In this document: piece by piece, positions 26,520 to 36,357 of the stretch | Layout: each line of letters begins with the position of its first letter | How positions within the stretch are numbered: the stretch's first letter is position 1 | DNA from: PRO6 sp035565775 | Lineage (GTDB): Bacteria; Pseudomonadota; Alphaproteobacteria; Rhizobiales; Xanthobacteraceae | Reading direction: 5' to 3' | Length of the DNA stretch: 64,000 nt | NCBI GenBank assembly: GCA_035565775.1 | Contig: DATMRW010000021.1 | Coordinates: forward strand, 310,001-374,000 | The notes under the pieces: model-generated | The model's input: the letters and a program-made list of their open reading frames with translations, nothing else | The model's database searches: none | What the model was told of the DNA's origin: nothing | Translations under genes and position numbers: made by a program

Positions 26520-27242
26520 ATGAGCAACGCACCGCTGATGCCGAAAGCGACCGCCGTGTGGCTGGTCGACAATACCGCCCTGTCGTTCGATCAGGTCGCG
26601 GATTTCTGCAAGATGCACCCGCTTGAGATCCGCGCCATCGCCGACGGCGACGCCGCGCAGGGCATCAAGGGCATGGACCCGATTTCCACCGGCCAGCTCA
26701 CCCGCGAGGAGATCGAGCGCGGCGAAAGGGATCAGAACTATCGCCTCAAGCTCAGCGTCTCCAAGGTCCGCCTGCCGGAAGTGAAGAAGAAGCGCGGCCC
26801 GCGCTACACCCCGGTGTCGCGTCGCCACGAGCGCCCGAGCGCGATCCTGTGGCTGCTGCGCAGCCATCCGGAGCTGAAGGACAGCCAGATCATGCGCCTG
26901 GTCGGCACCACCAAGACGACCATCGCCAGCGTCAAGGATCGCACCCACTGGAACGCAGCGGGCCTGACTCCGATGGATCCGGTCACCCTCGGCCTCTGCA
27001 CGCAGATCGAGCTCGATTTCGAGGTTCAGCGCGCGGCCAAGGAAAAGCCGATGACCCAGCAGTATGGCGGCGCCACCCTGCTGCCGGCCTCCGAGACCAC
27101 CCGGAAGGAAGACGAGTTCGAGGCCGACGCCCATCACGAGCGCGCCGGCCACGATCAGGACGACCTCAACGTCGATGCCGTGTTCGCCAAGCTGAAGAAC
27201 ATCGGCGGCGGGCGCAAGCACGACGACGAGGACGCCGAGTAA
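26520..27242 (+). CDS. trcR: cell cycle transcriptional regulator TrcR (DUF1013)
   Basis: 240 residues matching DUF1013 proteins, now called TrcR in Alphaproteobacteria. The N-terminal half carries two helix-turn-helix-like stretches (VDNTALSFDQVADFC and RLVGTTKTTIASVKDRT) and a basic KVRLPEVKKKRGPRY link. The C-terminal 50 residues are acidic and disordered. It is thought to act in cell-cycle gene expression with the CtrA network. The ATG at 26520 has AAAGGAG upstream. A strong terminator follows the stop. Confidence 0.88.
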   Translation: MSNAPLMPKATAVWLVDNTALSFDQVADFCKMHPLEIRAIADGDAAQGIKGMDPISTGQLTREEIERGERDQNYRLKLSVSKVRLPEVKKKRGPRYTPVSRRHERPSAILWLLRSHPELKDSQIMRLVGTTKTTIASVKDRTHWNAAGLTPMDPVTLGLCTQIELDFEVQRAAKEKPMTQQYGGATLLPASETTRKEDEFEADAHHERAGHDQDDLNVDAVFAKLKNIGGGRKHDDEDAE

Positions 27243-27283
27243 CCTGGACGGGGCCTTCAGCCTCACGCCGCCCGGAAACATCG

Positions 27284-27318
27284 ACGCCGCCCCGGCAAGC
27301 GCAGGGGCGGCGTTTTTT
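27284..27318 (+). terminator. Rho-independent terminator after trcR
   Basis: ACGCCGCCCC (27284-27293) pairs with GGGGCGGCGT (27304-27313), and the arm runs straight into TTTTTT. Confidence 0.9.
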
Positions 27319-27337
27319 ATGGCAAAGCTGCAGCGAA

Positions 27338-27619
27338 TTATTGGCCGCTGAGCATCCGCTCGCTGAGATTGCGGTGGGTCCGCTCGATCCGGTTCTCGGC
27401 GGCGCCGCGCCGATGATCGCGATTCTTGCGGCACTCGACATAGGCGTCGGAGCCCTGCGGGCCGCCGTTTGCGACGCAGAAGGCATCGTCGTCCTGCCCT
27501 GCATTCGCGACCGCGGCCGGAGAAGAGTGCCGCTCGAGCTGGGCGCAGCCGCCCAGCACAAATCCGGCGACCGCGCCGACCATCAGGCCGCGAAGGAGTG
27601 TCACGCTCATCAAGTTCAT
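27338..27619 (-). CDS. small putative lipoprotein
   Basis: About 93 residues. A hydrophobic leader is followed by a lipobox (VLGGC), so it should be lipidated and held in a membrane. The mature part has two further cysteines (DAFCVANGG and YVECRKN) about 16 residues apart that could pair. ATGs at 27619 and 27610 both fit. No family recognised; it resembles small lipoproteins common in Bradyrhizobium-type genomes. Confidence 0.65.
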   Translation of the reverse strand: MNLMSVTLLRGLMVGAVAGFVLGGCAQLERHSSPAAVANAGQDDDAFCVANGGPQGSDAYVECRKNRDHRRGAAENRIERTHRNLSERMLSGQ

Positions 27620-27741
27620 TCCGATCATTGGCAAAATGGGAGCCGACGGACGCCGGCCCGTTCCTTCCACATCAATGCAAGATTGAGGTGGAAGGATGGA
27701 GTGCAAGGTACGAGGGGCTGCGGATCACGCCCCCCCTGCCC

Positions 27742-29652
27742 TCAGATGCGTCCGCCGAGAGACGCCGCGACTTCCTCGAGCGCCTTGGGGTCCTCGATCG
27801 TCGCCGGGACGGTCCAGGCATCGCCATCGGCGATCTTCTTCATGGTGCCGCGCAAAATCTTGCCGGAGCGCGTCTTCGGCAGGCGCGACACGGTGATCGC
27901 CAGCTTGAACGCGGCGACCGGCCCGAGCTTTTCGCGGACCAGCGCCACGACCTCCTTCTCGACGTCGGCGGGGGCCTTGGTGACGCCGGCCTTGAGAACG
28001 AGGAAGCCGCAGGGCGCTTCGCCCTTCAGCGCATCCTTGATGCCGAGCACGGCGCATTCGGCGACGTCGGGATGGGAGGCCAGAATTTCCTCCATGCCGC
28101 CGGTCGAGAGCCGATGCCCCGCGACATTGATGATGTCGTCGGTGCGGCCCATCACAAAGACGTAGCCGTCCTCGTCCTTGTAGCCGGCGTCGGCGGTCTT
28201 GTAGTAGCCCGGAAACTCGTTGAAATACGCCTCCTTGCAACGCTCGTCCTGCTGCCACAGGGTCGGCAGGCAAGCGGGCGGCAGCGGCAGCTTGATGACG
28301 ATGGACCCCATCGTCCCGGCGGGCAGCAGCTTTGATGCCTCGTCCACGATGTCGACCTGGTAGCCCGGCATTGGCACCGTGGGCGAGCCGTGCTTGACCG
28401 GCAATTGCCCGAGCCCGACCGGGTTGCCGGCGATGCACCAGCCGGTTTCGGTCTGCCACCAGTGATCGATCACCGGCACGTTGAGCTGCTTCTCGGCCCA
28501 CTCCACCGTCGGCGGATCGGCGCGTTCGCCCGCCAGAAACAGCGTGCGGAAATTTGACAGGTCGTATTTGCGGATGAACTCGCCGTTCGGATCGTCCTTC
28601 TTGATCGCGCGGAAGGCCGTCGGCGCGGTGAAGAAGGCGGCGACCTTGTGCTGCGCGATCACGCGCCAGAACGCGCCGGCATCCGGCGTGCCGACCGGCT
28701 TGCCCTCATACATCACCGAGGTGTTGCCGTGGAAAAGCGGGCCGTAGATGATGTAGCTGTGGCCGACGACCCAGCCGATATCCGAGCCGCACCACCACAC
28801 CTCGCCCGGCTTCACGCCGTAAAGATTGTACATCGACCAGTTGAGCGCAACGAGGTGGCCGCCGTTGTCGCGCACCACACCCTTCGGCACACCGGTCGTG
28901 CCCGAGGTGTAGAGAATGTAGAGCGGATCGGTGGCGAGCACCGGCACGCATTCGGCAGTCTTCTTCTCGGCAATCGCCTTGGCACGCAGTTCGGCCCAGT
29001 CGAAATCGCGGCCAGCGATCAGGTCGCAGGTCTGGCGCGGTCGCTGCAGGATGATGCAGGCTTCCGGCTTGGTCGTCGCCAGATTGATCGCCTCGTCGAG
29101 CAGCGGCTTGTACTGCACGACGCGGCCCGGCTCGATGCCGCAGCTGGCCGAGATCACGAGGCGCGGCTTGGCGTCGTTGATGCGGGTCGCCAGCTCCTTG
29201 GCGGCAAAGCCGCCGAAGACGACCGAGTGAATGGCACCGAGGCGGGCGCAGGCCAGCATCGCGACCATTGCTTCCGGCACCATCGGCATGTAGAGGATGA
29301 CGCGGTCGCCCTTCGTCACGCCAAAGTCCTTGAGGATGGCGGCGAAGGTCTTCACCTCGTCGAGCATCTGCGCATAGGTGTAGGTGGTGACGCTGTCAGT
29401 CAGCGGCGAATCGTGGATCAGGGCGAGCTGATCGCCCCGCCCGCCAATGACATGGCGGTCCAGCGCGTTGTAGCAGGTGTTCACCACGCCGCCGGTGAAC
29501 CAGCGGCCATAGAGCCCCTGCGAGGGATCGAAGACTTTCTTGGCCGGCTCGATCCAGTCGATCGCCTGCGCCGCCTCGCCCCAAAACCCTTCGGGGTCCT
29601 GCACCGAGCGGGCATAGACTTCGTGGTAACGGCTCGTCGGGCGAACATTCAT
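27742..29652 (-). CDS. prpE: propionyl-CoA synthetase (acyl-CoA synthetase, AMP-forming)
   Basis: 636 residues of the ANL superfamily. The ATP-binding motif YTSGTTGVPKG, the HWWQTETGW motif, the YKTAD/GRTDDI hinge and the C-terminal TRSGKILR lysine are present. The N-terminus (YHEVYARSVQDPEGFW) and active-site context match PrpE/ACSS3-type propionate-activating enzymes better than acetyl-CoA synthetase, though acetate use is possible. No prpBCD genes are nearby. Confidence 0.9.
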   Translation of the reverse strand: MNVRPTSRYHEVYARSVQDPEGFWGEAAQAIDWIEPAKKVFDPSQGLYGRWFTGGVVNTCYNALDRHVIGGRGDQLALIHDSPLTDSVTTYTYAQMLDEVKTFAAILKDFGVTKGDRVILYMPMVPEAMVAMLACARLGAIHSVVFGGFAAKELATRINDAKPRLVISASCGIEPGRVVQYKPLLDEAINLATTKPEACIILQRPRQTCDLIAGRDFDWAELRAKAIAEKKTAECVPVLATDPLYILYTSGTTGVPKGVVRDNGGHLVALNWSMYNLYGVKPGEVWWCGSDIGWVVGHSYIIYGPLFHGNTSVMYEGKPVGTPDAGAFWRVIAQHKVAAFFTAPTAFRAIKKDDPNGEFIRKYDLSNFRTLFLAGERADPPTVEWAEKQLNVPVIDHWWQTETGWCIAGNPVGLGQLPVKHGSPTVPMPGYQVDIVDEASKLLPAGTMGSIVIKLPLPPACLPTLWQQDERCKEAYFNEFPGYYKTADAGYKDEDGYVFVMGRTDDIINVAGHRLSTGGMEEILASHPDVAECAVLGIKDALKGEAPCGFLVLKAGVTKAPADVEKEVVALVREKLGPVAAFKLAITVSRLPKTRSGKILRGTMKKIADGDAWTVPATIEDPKALEEVAASLGGRI

Positions 29653-29965
29653 GGCGAAACCTCCGGCTCTCTTCGATCTTCTTGCCGCACTTCACGCGGA
29701 TCGGTGCAAAGGCTTATCGCGACGCGCGCGCCAGTGGAAGCCTCCACCTCGCATGAACCCGCGCGGGCCGCTTTTCAAGCCATTTCCCGCTAGCACTTTG
29801 GGCGAAGCCCGCGTCCATCACGGCAACATCCCTGTCACAGGCATTTGATATTGCTGCGGTTTCCAATACGCCCCGCAGGCCGGTGCCAATCTGTGACATT
29901 GCATCGCCGCCCTGCCCGTCAAATTCCGCTAAGCAAAGCGCCCGCGTTTCTGATATTTGCGCACT
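29653..29965. other. divergent intergenic region prpE / corC-like
   Basis: 313 bases between divergent genes, so it must hold both promoters. No strong sigma-factor box, hairpin or RNA gene was recognised by eye. Confidence 0.4.
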
Positions 29966-31267
29966 ATGTTAACTCTCGAACTAGGAATCGTATCGGTTCT
30001 GATCGTCGTCAACGGTCTCCTCGCGATGTCCGAACTGGCCATCGTGTCCTCCCGCCCGGCACGCCTCGCAGCCCTTGCGGAAAAGGAAGTGGCCGGTGCA
30101 CGCCTCGCGCTCGCGCTCGCCTCCAACCCAGGAAAGTTCCTCTCCACCGTCCAGATCGGCATCACGCTGGTTGGCGTGCTGTCCGGCGCATTCTCGGGCG
30201 CGACGCTCGGCCAGCGCCTCGCGGCCTGGCTGATGGAACTCGGCATAGGCAGGGGCCTCGCCGATACGCTGGGCGTCGGCTTGGTCGTCGGCATCATCAC
30301 CTATGCCTCACTGATCATCGGCGAACTCGTGCCGAAGCAGATCGCCCTGCGCAACCCGGAGGCCATCGCCGCCAAGGTCGCCCCGGCGATGATGCTGCTG
30401 GCCAAAATCTCCTCGCCCGTGGTCGCGCTGCTCGACTATTCGGGCAAGACCATTTTGCGACTTTTCGGCCAGAGCGGCGAGACCGGCGAAACCGTTACCG
30501 AGGACGAGATCCGTACCCTAGTGCGGGAAGCGGAGACCGCGGGCGTGCTCGAGCCGGGCGAGAAGGAAATGATCGCGGGCGTGATGCGCCTTGGCGACCG
30601 GCCGGTCGGCGCTGTGATGACGCCGCGCCGCGAAGTGGATGTCGTCGATCTTTCCGACAGCCCCGACGAGATCCGCGCGGCGCTGACAAAATCCCCGCAC
30701 TCCCGCCTGCCGGTATTCGACGGCGACCGCGACGAGGCGCTCGGCGTGGTGCAGGCCAAGGACCTGCTCGACATCTACCTCTCCGGCAAGACGCCCGACA
30801 TCCGCGCGGTGATCCGCGAGGTGCCGGTGATCCCGGAATCGGCCGATGCGCGCGACGTGCTCGCGATCCTGCGCGAGTCGCCCGTGCATATGGGCCTCGT
30901 CCATGACGAATACGGCAGCTTCCAGGGCGTCGTCACCAGCGCGGACATTTTTGAATCGATCGTCGGCAGCTTCCACACCGAGGAAGGCCCGGCGGAAGAG
31001 CCGGCGACCAAGCGGCACGACGGCTCCTATCTGATTTCGGGCTGGATGCCGGCCGACGAGATGAGCGACCTTTTGGGCATTCCGCTGCCGCTCTCGCGCG
31101 ACTACCACACCACTGCCGGCTTCATGTTGCAGCAGTTCGGCGCGCTGCCGGCCGTCGGCGACAGTTTTGATGCGTTCGGCTGGCGCTTCGAGGTGGTCGA
31201 TCTCGACGGCCGCCGCATCGACAAGATTTTGGCCACCCGCATCGCGCAGCCCCGCCGCACGATCTGA
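29966..31267 (+). CDS. hemolysin C/CorC family protein (DUF21-CBS-CorC_HlyC)
   Basis: 433 residues from the ATG at 29966 (a TTG at 29957 adds three). Order: DUF21 membrane domain with three to four helices (about 1-180), two CBS domains (about 205-330) containing VMTPRREVDVV and VHMGLVHDEYGSFQGVV, and a C-terminal CorC_HlyC domain. The family is linked to magnesium or cobalt efflux and ion homeostasis; the hemolysin label is historical. The CBS pair probably senses adenine nucleotides. Confidence 0.93.
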   Translation: MLTLELGIVSVLIVVNGLLAMSELAIVSSRPARLAALAEKEVAGARLALALASNPGKFLSTVQIGITLVGVLSGAFSGATLGQRLAAWLMELGIGRGLADTLGVGLVVGIITYASLIIGELVPKQIALRNPEAIAAKVAPAMMLLAKISSPVVALLDYSGKTILRLFGQSGETGETVTEDEIRTLVREAETAGVLEPGEKEMIAGVMRLGDRPVGAVMTPRREVDVVDLSDSPDEIRAALTKSPHSRLPVFDGDRDEALGVVQAKDLLDIYLSGKTPDIRAVIREVPVIPESADARDVLAILRESPVHMGLVHDEYGSFQGVVTSADIFESIVGSFHTEEGPAEEPATKRHDGSYLISGWMPADEMSDLLGIPLPLSRDYHTTAGFMLQQFGALPAVGDSFDAFGWRFEVVDLDGRRIDKILATRIAQPRRTI

Positions 31268-31285
31268 CCGAGGCCGTGCGCCGCC

Positions 31286-31657
31286 TCACCCGCAGGCGCG
31301 CATCACCGTCACTTCCGTGCCGACAGGATGGCCGAGCAGCGTCGAGAGTGGCGTGCATACGCCATCGACGCAGATCCGCCATTCGCCCGCCTTGCCGGAA
31401 TTTCCGAGCGCAACCTCGCGCAGCGGCGCCTGCGACGGGCGCCAGCGAAACCAGCCGCCGGCGAGCGTGGCCTCGGGCGGCGGCTCCATGCCTGCGCCCG
31501 AGCCCTTGATCCGCGCCTCGAGGATTTCGAGGCCCTGCGCCGAGACGCGCCAGTCCTCCTGCCATTCCACCTTCTCGACGGAGTGCGTCCAGGCCAGCGT
31601 GAACAGCGACACCGACAGAACCTTGATCGCCCCCGCCGAGACGAGGCAAAGACTCAT
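31286..31657 (-). CDS. DUF1850 family protein, TRAP-associated
   Basis: 123 residues: one hydrophobic N-terminal segment (about 8-24), then a small beta-rich domain with ICVDGVCTPLSTL, a possible disulfide pair. DUF1850 genes occur almost only next to fused TRAP permeases of the TAXI type, as here. The ATG overlaps the TRAP stop in ATGA. Role in the transporter is unknown. Confidence 0.85.
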   Translation of the reverse strand: MSLCLVSAGAIKVLSVSLFTLAWTHSVEKVEWQEDWRVSAQGLEILEARIKGSGAGMEPPPEATLAGGWFRWRPSQAPLREVALGNSGKAGEWRICVDGVCTPLSTLLGHPVGTEVTVMRACG

Positions 31658-33804
31658 GCCATCGCCACCGTTGCTGCCGCCCGGCGGCGCCAGTCCCACG
31701 CGATGATGATGGCGGCAAGAACGAAGCCGATCGGATCGCTGTAGGGGAATTCGCCGAGCAGGCACAATGCGGCAAGGAAACTGGCGAAGCGCCCGAGGAT
31801 GCTCATCCGCGAGAACAGAAAGCCGATCGCGACCATGCCAAACAGGCCGATGGCGATCAACGCCTTGAAGGTGGCATAGGCAACCGCGCCGTAGAAGCCG
31901 AGGTAAGGCTCCATCGGGTCGCCGCTCTGCAGCATTAGCGCCGGAGAATAGACCGCGATGAACGGGATGACGTAGCCGGCAAGCGCGATCCGCATCGCCT
32001 CCCAGCCGATCTTGTCGGGATTCTCCTTCGCAATCGGCGCAGCCGCGAAAGCAGCCAGCGCCACCGGCGGCGAGAGGTCGGCCATGATGCCGTAATAGAA
32101 CGCGAACATGTGGCTGACGATCAGCGGCACGCCAAGCTTGGCAAGCGCGGGCGCGGCCAGCGCTGCGGTGATGATGTAGGTCGGAATTGTCGGAATGCCG
32201 GTGCCGAGCAGGATCGACAGCAGCATGGTCATGATCAGCGCCAGGAACAGGCTGTGCTCGCCGAGGCCGATGACCCAGGTGCCAAAAATGTTGCCGACGC
32301 CGGTTTGCGTCATCATGCCGATGATGGTGCCGACGATGGCGCAGGCCATGCCGACCGTCAGCGACGACTTGGCGCTGTCGGCGAGCGAGTCGCGGCAGGC
32401 GACCAGCGTCTCGCGGCCGCCGCGCGTCACCGCCGCGATCAGGATCAGCCCGCCGACCACCGCGCCGACCATCATGATGTCGATGCCGCGCTGGAACATG
32501 AAGCCGATCACGACCGCGAGCATGAGCCAGAAAATGTAGCGCATCACCTGATGCGGCAGGCCGAGCACGATGCTCGCGCCGAGGATCAGCGTCACCGTCA
32601 GGGCAAGGCCCATGATGCCGGCATAGAGCGGCGTAAAGCCCTCGAACAACATGAAGACGAGAACGGCGAGCGGCAGGACAAGATACCAGCGCGCGAGCAA
32701 TGCCCGCCATGCGCTCGGCATCTCGTCGCGGTTCATGCCCTTGAGGCCGTACTTTCCGGCCTCGAGGTGCACCATCCAGAACGCCGATGCGAAGTAGAGC
32801 AGCGCCGGGATGACGGCGGCCTTGACGATGACCGAGTAGTCGACACCCAGCGTCTCCGCCATGATGAAGGCGACAGCGCCCATCACCGGCGGCATGATCT
32901 GCCCGCCCATCGAGGCGGTGGCCTCGACGCCGGCCGCGAAGGCGCGGCGGTAGCCGAAGCGGATCATCAGCGGAATGGTGAACTGCCCGACGGTGACGAC
33001 GTTGGCGACGCCGGAGCCGGAGATCGTCCCCATCATCCCGGACGCGACCACCGCGACCTTCGCCGGGCCGCCGCGCGAGCCGCCGAACAGGCCGAGAGAG
33101 ACGTCGGTAAAGAGCTGGATCATGCCCGCGCGCTCGAGGAACGAGCCGAACATGATGAAGAGGAAGATGTAGGTCGCCGACACGTAGATCGGCACGCCGT
33201 AAAAGCCCTCGGTGCCGTAGGACAGGTGGCCGATGATCTGGTCGAAGCCGTAGCCGCGGTGGTTGAGCGGCGCCGGGAGATACTGCCCGAATGCCCAGTA
33301 CAGAACGCAAGCGCCGCACATCCACGGCAGCGCCGAGCCCATCAGACGGCGCGTGCCGTCGAAGATCAGCACGCCGAGCGTGACGCCGACGACGAGATCG
33401 AGCGTCGTCGGATCGCCGTCGCGGAGGATCAGATCGCCGTAAAAGATCCACTGGTAAAGGCCGCAGCCGAAGCCGACGGCGCCGATCAGCCAGGCGAGCG
33501 CCCGCCCGGCATCGCTCTTCGCGGTAAAGTTTCCGATCAGGCCGTAGGTCATCAGGATCAGGAAGCCGACATGGATGCCGCGCACCACCTGGCTTGGCAA
33601 GATATTCCAAGCGGCGATCGCGATCTGGAAGAGCGCGAAGGCAATGCCGATGGCATAGGCAAGTTGCGCCCAGCGCCCCGGCCCGAAGCCATCGGGAAAG
33701 CCGTGCTCGAAATTGCCGAGATCGACCTTGATCGGCTCCTCCGCGGCTATCGCCTCCGCGTGAGGCAGATGAGCGTTGGCTTGCGGGCTTGTCGATTGCG
33801 ACAT
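31654..33804 (-). CDS. TRAP transporter fused permease subunit (4TM+12TM, TAXI type)
   Basis: 716 residues with about 16-18 transmembrane helices. The small (DctQ-like) part comes first and the large (DctM-like) part second. Landmarks are the repeated GVANVVTVGQFTIPLM and LGTGIPTIPTYIITAALAAP signatures of the large subunit. TRAP permeases import organic acids using the sodium or proton gradient with a periplasmic binding protein. The ATG at 33804 has GAGGA 8 bases upstream; the in-frame extension to 33891 runs through a repeated operator-like sequence and is rejected. Operon: TAXI binding protein, this gene, DUF1850. Confidence 0.93.
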   Translation of the reverse strand: MSQSTSPQANAHLPHAEAIAAEEPIKVDLGNFEHGFPDGFGPGRWAQLAYAIGIAFALFQIAIAAWNILPSQVVRGIHVGFLILMTYGLIGNFTAKSDAGRALAWLIGAVGFGCGLYQWIFYGDLILRDGDPTTLDLVVGVTLGVLIFDGTRRLMGSALPWMCGACVLYWAFGQYLPAPLNHRGYGFDQIIGHLSYGTEGFYGVPIYVSATYIFLFIMFGSFLERAGMIQLFTDVSLGLFGGSRGGPAKVAVVASGMMGTISGSGVANVVTVGQFTIPLMIRFGYRRAFAAGVEATASMGGQIMPPVMGAVAFIMAETLGVDYSVIVKAAVIPALLYFASAFWMVHLEAGKYGLKGMNRDEMPSAWRALLARWYLVLPLAVLVFMLFEGFTPLYAGIMGLALTVTLILGASIVLGLPHQVMRYIFWLMLAVVIGFMFQRGIDIMMVGAVVGGLILIAAVTRGGRETLVACRDSLADSAKSSLTVGMACAIVGTIIGMMTQTGVGNIFGTWVIGLGEHSLFLALIMTMLLSILLGTGIPTIPTYIITAALAAPALAKLGVPLIVSHMFAFYYGIMADLSPPVALAAFAAAPIAKENPDKIGWEAMRIALAGYVIPFIAVYSPALMLQSGDPMEPYLGFYGAVAYATFKALIAIGLFGMVAIGFLFSRMSILGRFASFLAALCLLGEFPYSDPIGFVLAAIIIAWDWRRRAAATVAMA

Positions 33805-33823
33805 CTGGGATTCCTCATGATGA

Positions 33824-33853
33824 CCATGGTCCATGATCACCGGACCATGATCA
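33824..33853. repeat. direct repeats before the TRAP permease gene, possible operator
   Basis: CCATGATCA occurs twice (33831-33839 and 33845-33853), 14 bases apart, preceded by a related CCATGGTC. CATGATC-type units contain overlapping palindromes. The array starts about 20 bases upstream of the permease ATG, a fitting place for a regulator to bind. Confidence 0.5.
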
Positions 33854-33999
33854 TTGTGCGCGAAGGAAACTGCGTTCGACCGGGCAACCATGCCCGCGAC
33901 CTATTCGGTCAAGAATGGGCTCGCGCGCGGACGATGTCCGCCTGATGCTTGCGCAGAGTGGCTGGCGACGCGCGCGACGTTTCCCATTGGCTGCGAAAA

Positions 34000-34947
34000 T
34001 TACTTCAGCAGACCCTTTTCCTTGAAGTAACGGATCGCTCCGGGATGCAGCGGGACCGGACTGTTATGCGCAGCGAGCTCCGGCTTGATGTCCTTGCCGG
34101 CAGCATGGGCGCTCGCCAATTCGCCGATCGAGTCATAGATCAGCTTGGTCATCTGATAGGCGAGATCGTCGGACACCGACGAGTTGGTCACGAGGTAGTT
34201 GACCACGGCGGCGGTCGGCACATCCTTATCCTGCCCCTTGTAGGTATTGGCAGGGATCACCACGGAGATGAAGGGCGGGCCGATTTTGTCGACGGTTTCC
34301 TTGGGCACCGCCACGACGTTGATCGGCGACGAGTTGCTCAGATCCTTGAGCGAGGCCACACCAAGCCCTGCCGACTGCAGCGTCGCTTCGAGTTGGCGAT
34401 TCTTCATCAGGTCGACCGATTCCGCGAACGGCAGATATTCGATCTTGCCGACGTCGCTGTAGCTCATGCCCGCCGCCTTCAGGATAGCGCGGGAGTTCAG
34501 CTCCGTGCCGGATTTCGGCGCGCCGACAGACAGGCTCTTGCCCTTGAGATCGGCAAGCGTCTTGATGCCGCTCTCGGCGGTCGAGACGATCTGAATGTAG
34601 TTGGGATAGATCGCGCCGATCGTGCGCAGCTTGGTAAGCTTGCTCTTGAAGCCGGCTTCGGCGTCGCCTTCCCAGGCCGCCTTGAGGGAATCGCCAAGCG
34701 TGAAAGCAATTTCGCCGCGCTCCTGCTGAAGCAGGTTGAGGTTTTCTACCGAGGCCTTGGTGGCCTGCACCTGGGTTTTCGCGCTCGGGATCTTGTCGGA
34801 AAAGATTTTTCCGATGGCCACGCCCATCGGATAGTAAACACCAGACGTGCCGCCGGTGAGAACGTTGATGAACTGCTGCGCGTGAGCAGACGGCGACGAT
34901 AGGCCGATAGCGACGGCCGCCGTGACGGCGATCAGTCTGACGTTCAT
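34000..34947 (-). CDS. TAXI family TRAP transporter substrate-binding protein
   Basis: 315 residues with a signal peptide (cleavage near AHAQ, residue 23). The mature start FINVLTGGTSGVYYPMG is the classic TAXI signature. Two-lobed periplasmic receptor; TAXI members bind dicarboxylates or glutamate-like acids, but the ligand cannot be read from sequence. The gene lies upstream of the fused permease on the same strand; the 195-base gap holds the repeat array, so the permease may have its own promoter. Confidence 0.93.
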   Translation of the reverse strand: MNVRLIAVTAAVAIGLSSPSAHAQQFINVLTGGTSGVYYPMGVAIGKIFSDKIPSAKTQVQATKASVENLNLLQQERGEIAFTLGDSLKAAWEGDAEAGFKSKLTKLRTIGAIYPNYIQIVSTAESGIKTLADLKGKSLSVGAPKSGTELNSRAILKAAGMSYSDVGKIEYLPFAESVDLMKNRQLEATLQSAGLGVASLKDLSNSSPINVVAVPKETVDKIGPPFISVVIPANTYKGQDKDVPTAAVVNYLVTNSSVSDDLAYQMTKLIYDSIGELASAHAAGKDIKPELAAHNSPVPLHPGAIRYFKEKGLLK

Positions 34948-35162
34948 GGACCCGTTTCTCCCTGATAATTTTGATTTGCGACAAAATTGACGGCAAGCGC
35001 GGCGGCGGTCAACCCGCTTGTTTCGGGTTTCCCTCCCCGCCCTGAAGGCCCCTTTGAGAAATCAGCTCGGCCTGCCCTTCCGCAGGCGCTGGCAGGCGCC
35101 AGCGAGTTTGTATACGCTTACCGCAGCCGGGACGCAGATCCGGGCTTTGGGAGGAACTCGCC

Positions 35163-36335
35163 ATGATGCTTCATCGATCCTTCGGGTTGATGCTGGGGGC
35201 GACGATCGCTCTTGGCTTCTATGGGATACAACTCGCCAGCGCCGCCCCGTTCATGATCGTCGGCAATGACGAAAAAGTGCTTTGGGACAATGACGGCAAG
35301 GTCGTGCTGTCGCCGCCCGGCAAAGACTCCGTGCTCATCCTTGACCTCGCCGACCCTGAAAACCCGAAAACGGTTGCCAACCTGCCGCTGAAGAATTCGG
35401 TGGTCGGCCCGCCAGTCAATGTCGACATCGACCCGACCGGATCGGTTGCGCTGGTCGCGGATTCGGTCGACGTCGTCCGGGAGGGCGAGGCACTGAAAAT
35501 CGTGCCCGACAACAAAATCTATGTGATCGACCTCAAGGCCTCGCCGCCGAAACTCGCGGGCACCGTCACCGGCGGCAAGCAGCCCTCCGGCCTCAGCTTC
35601 AGCCCGTCAGGTAAAATGGCGCTGGTCGCCAACCGCGCCGACAATTCGATCACCGTGCTTTCGGTGAACGGCACCGATGTCAAAGTTACCGACACGATTG
35701 CGATGGGCGAACCGGTCGCGCACGTTACCTTCACGCCCGACGGCAAGCGCGCGCTCGCGGTCAAGTTCAACAACCACAAGTTGGCGATCCTTGATGTCAA
35801 CGGCGACAAGGTTACCTACAACAAGCTCGACGTGACGGCCGGGCTGTGGCCCTACAACGTCGTTGTCAGCCCGGACGGCGCCATTGCGCTCACCGCCGAC
35901 AACGGTAATGCCGGCTCCTCCGACGGCAGCGTCGATACCGTCAGCGTGTACGACATGACGCTGAACCCGCCGCGCGCGATCGACCGCGTCGTGGTCGGCG
36001 ACGGACCGGAAGGCCTCGCCATGAGCCCGAAAGGCAACCTAGCAGCCACTGCGCTCCTGCGCGGCTCCAACATGAAGAATGCTTACTTCTACAACAAGAA
36101 CGGCAGCGTCGCCGTACTGCGGATCGACGGCAAGAAGGTGACGAAAACGCAGGACATCGAAGTCGGCGGCCTGCCCGAGCCGGTGGCGTTCACGCCGGAC
36201 GGCAAGTACCTTCTGGTCGGCAACTATCTCGATCAGGACTTTTCGATCCTGAAAGTCGACGGCACCGAGGTGCGCGACACCGGCAAGCGCTTCAAGGTGC
36301 CGGGCCATCCGGCATCGGCGCGCATGAGCCACTGA
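35163..36335 (+). CDS. secreted YncE-like seven-bladed beta-propeller protein
   Basis: 390 residues with a signal peptide (cleavage near ASAA, residue 28). Repeated blades carry motifs of the form x-F-x-P-D/S-G-K-x2-LV (LSFSPSGKMALVAN, VTFTPDGKRALAV, VAFTPDGKYLLVGN), the 40-residue beta-propeller repeats of YncE/SMP-30-like proteins. No active-site set recognised; probably a periplasmic binding or scaffold protein. Divergent from the TRAP operon across 215 bases, convergent with the CitE-like gene. Confidence 0.87.
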   Translation: MMLHRSFGLMLGATIALGFYGIQLASAAPFMIVGNDEKVLWDNDGKVVLSPPGKDSVLILDLADPENPKTVANLPLKNSVVGPPVNVDIDPTGSVALVADSVDVVREGEALKIVPDNKIYVIDLKASPPKLAGTVTGGKQPSGLSFSPSGKMALVANRADNSITVLSVNGTDVKVTDTIAMGEPVAHVTFTPDGKRALAVKFNNHKLAILDVNGDKVTYNKLDVTAGLWPYNVVVSPDGAIALTADNGNAGSSDGSVDTVSVYDMTLNPPRAIDRVVVGDGPEGLAMSPKGNLAATALLRGSNMKNAYFYNKNGSVAVLRIDGKKVTKTQDIEVGGLPEPVAFTPDGKYLLVGNYLDQDFSILKVDGTEVRDTGKRFKVPGHPASARMSH

Positions 36336-36357
36336 CCGCGCGCTGCAGGCTTGCCGA

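Noticed and set aside
33805..33891. N-terminal extension of the TRAP permease
   Set aside because: It would translate the repeat array; the ATG at 33804 has a good ribosome site and begins a normal N-terminus.
32110..33945. 611-codon plus-strand open frame opposite the TRAP permease
   Set aside because: His/Arg/Asp-rich shadow of a membrane-protein gene.
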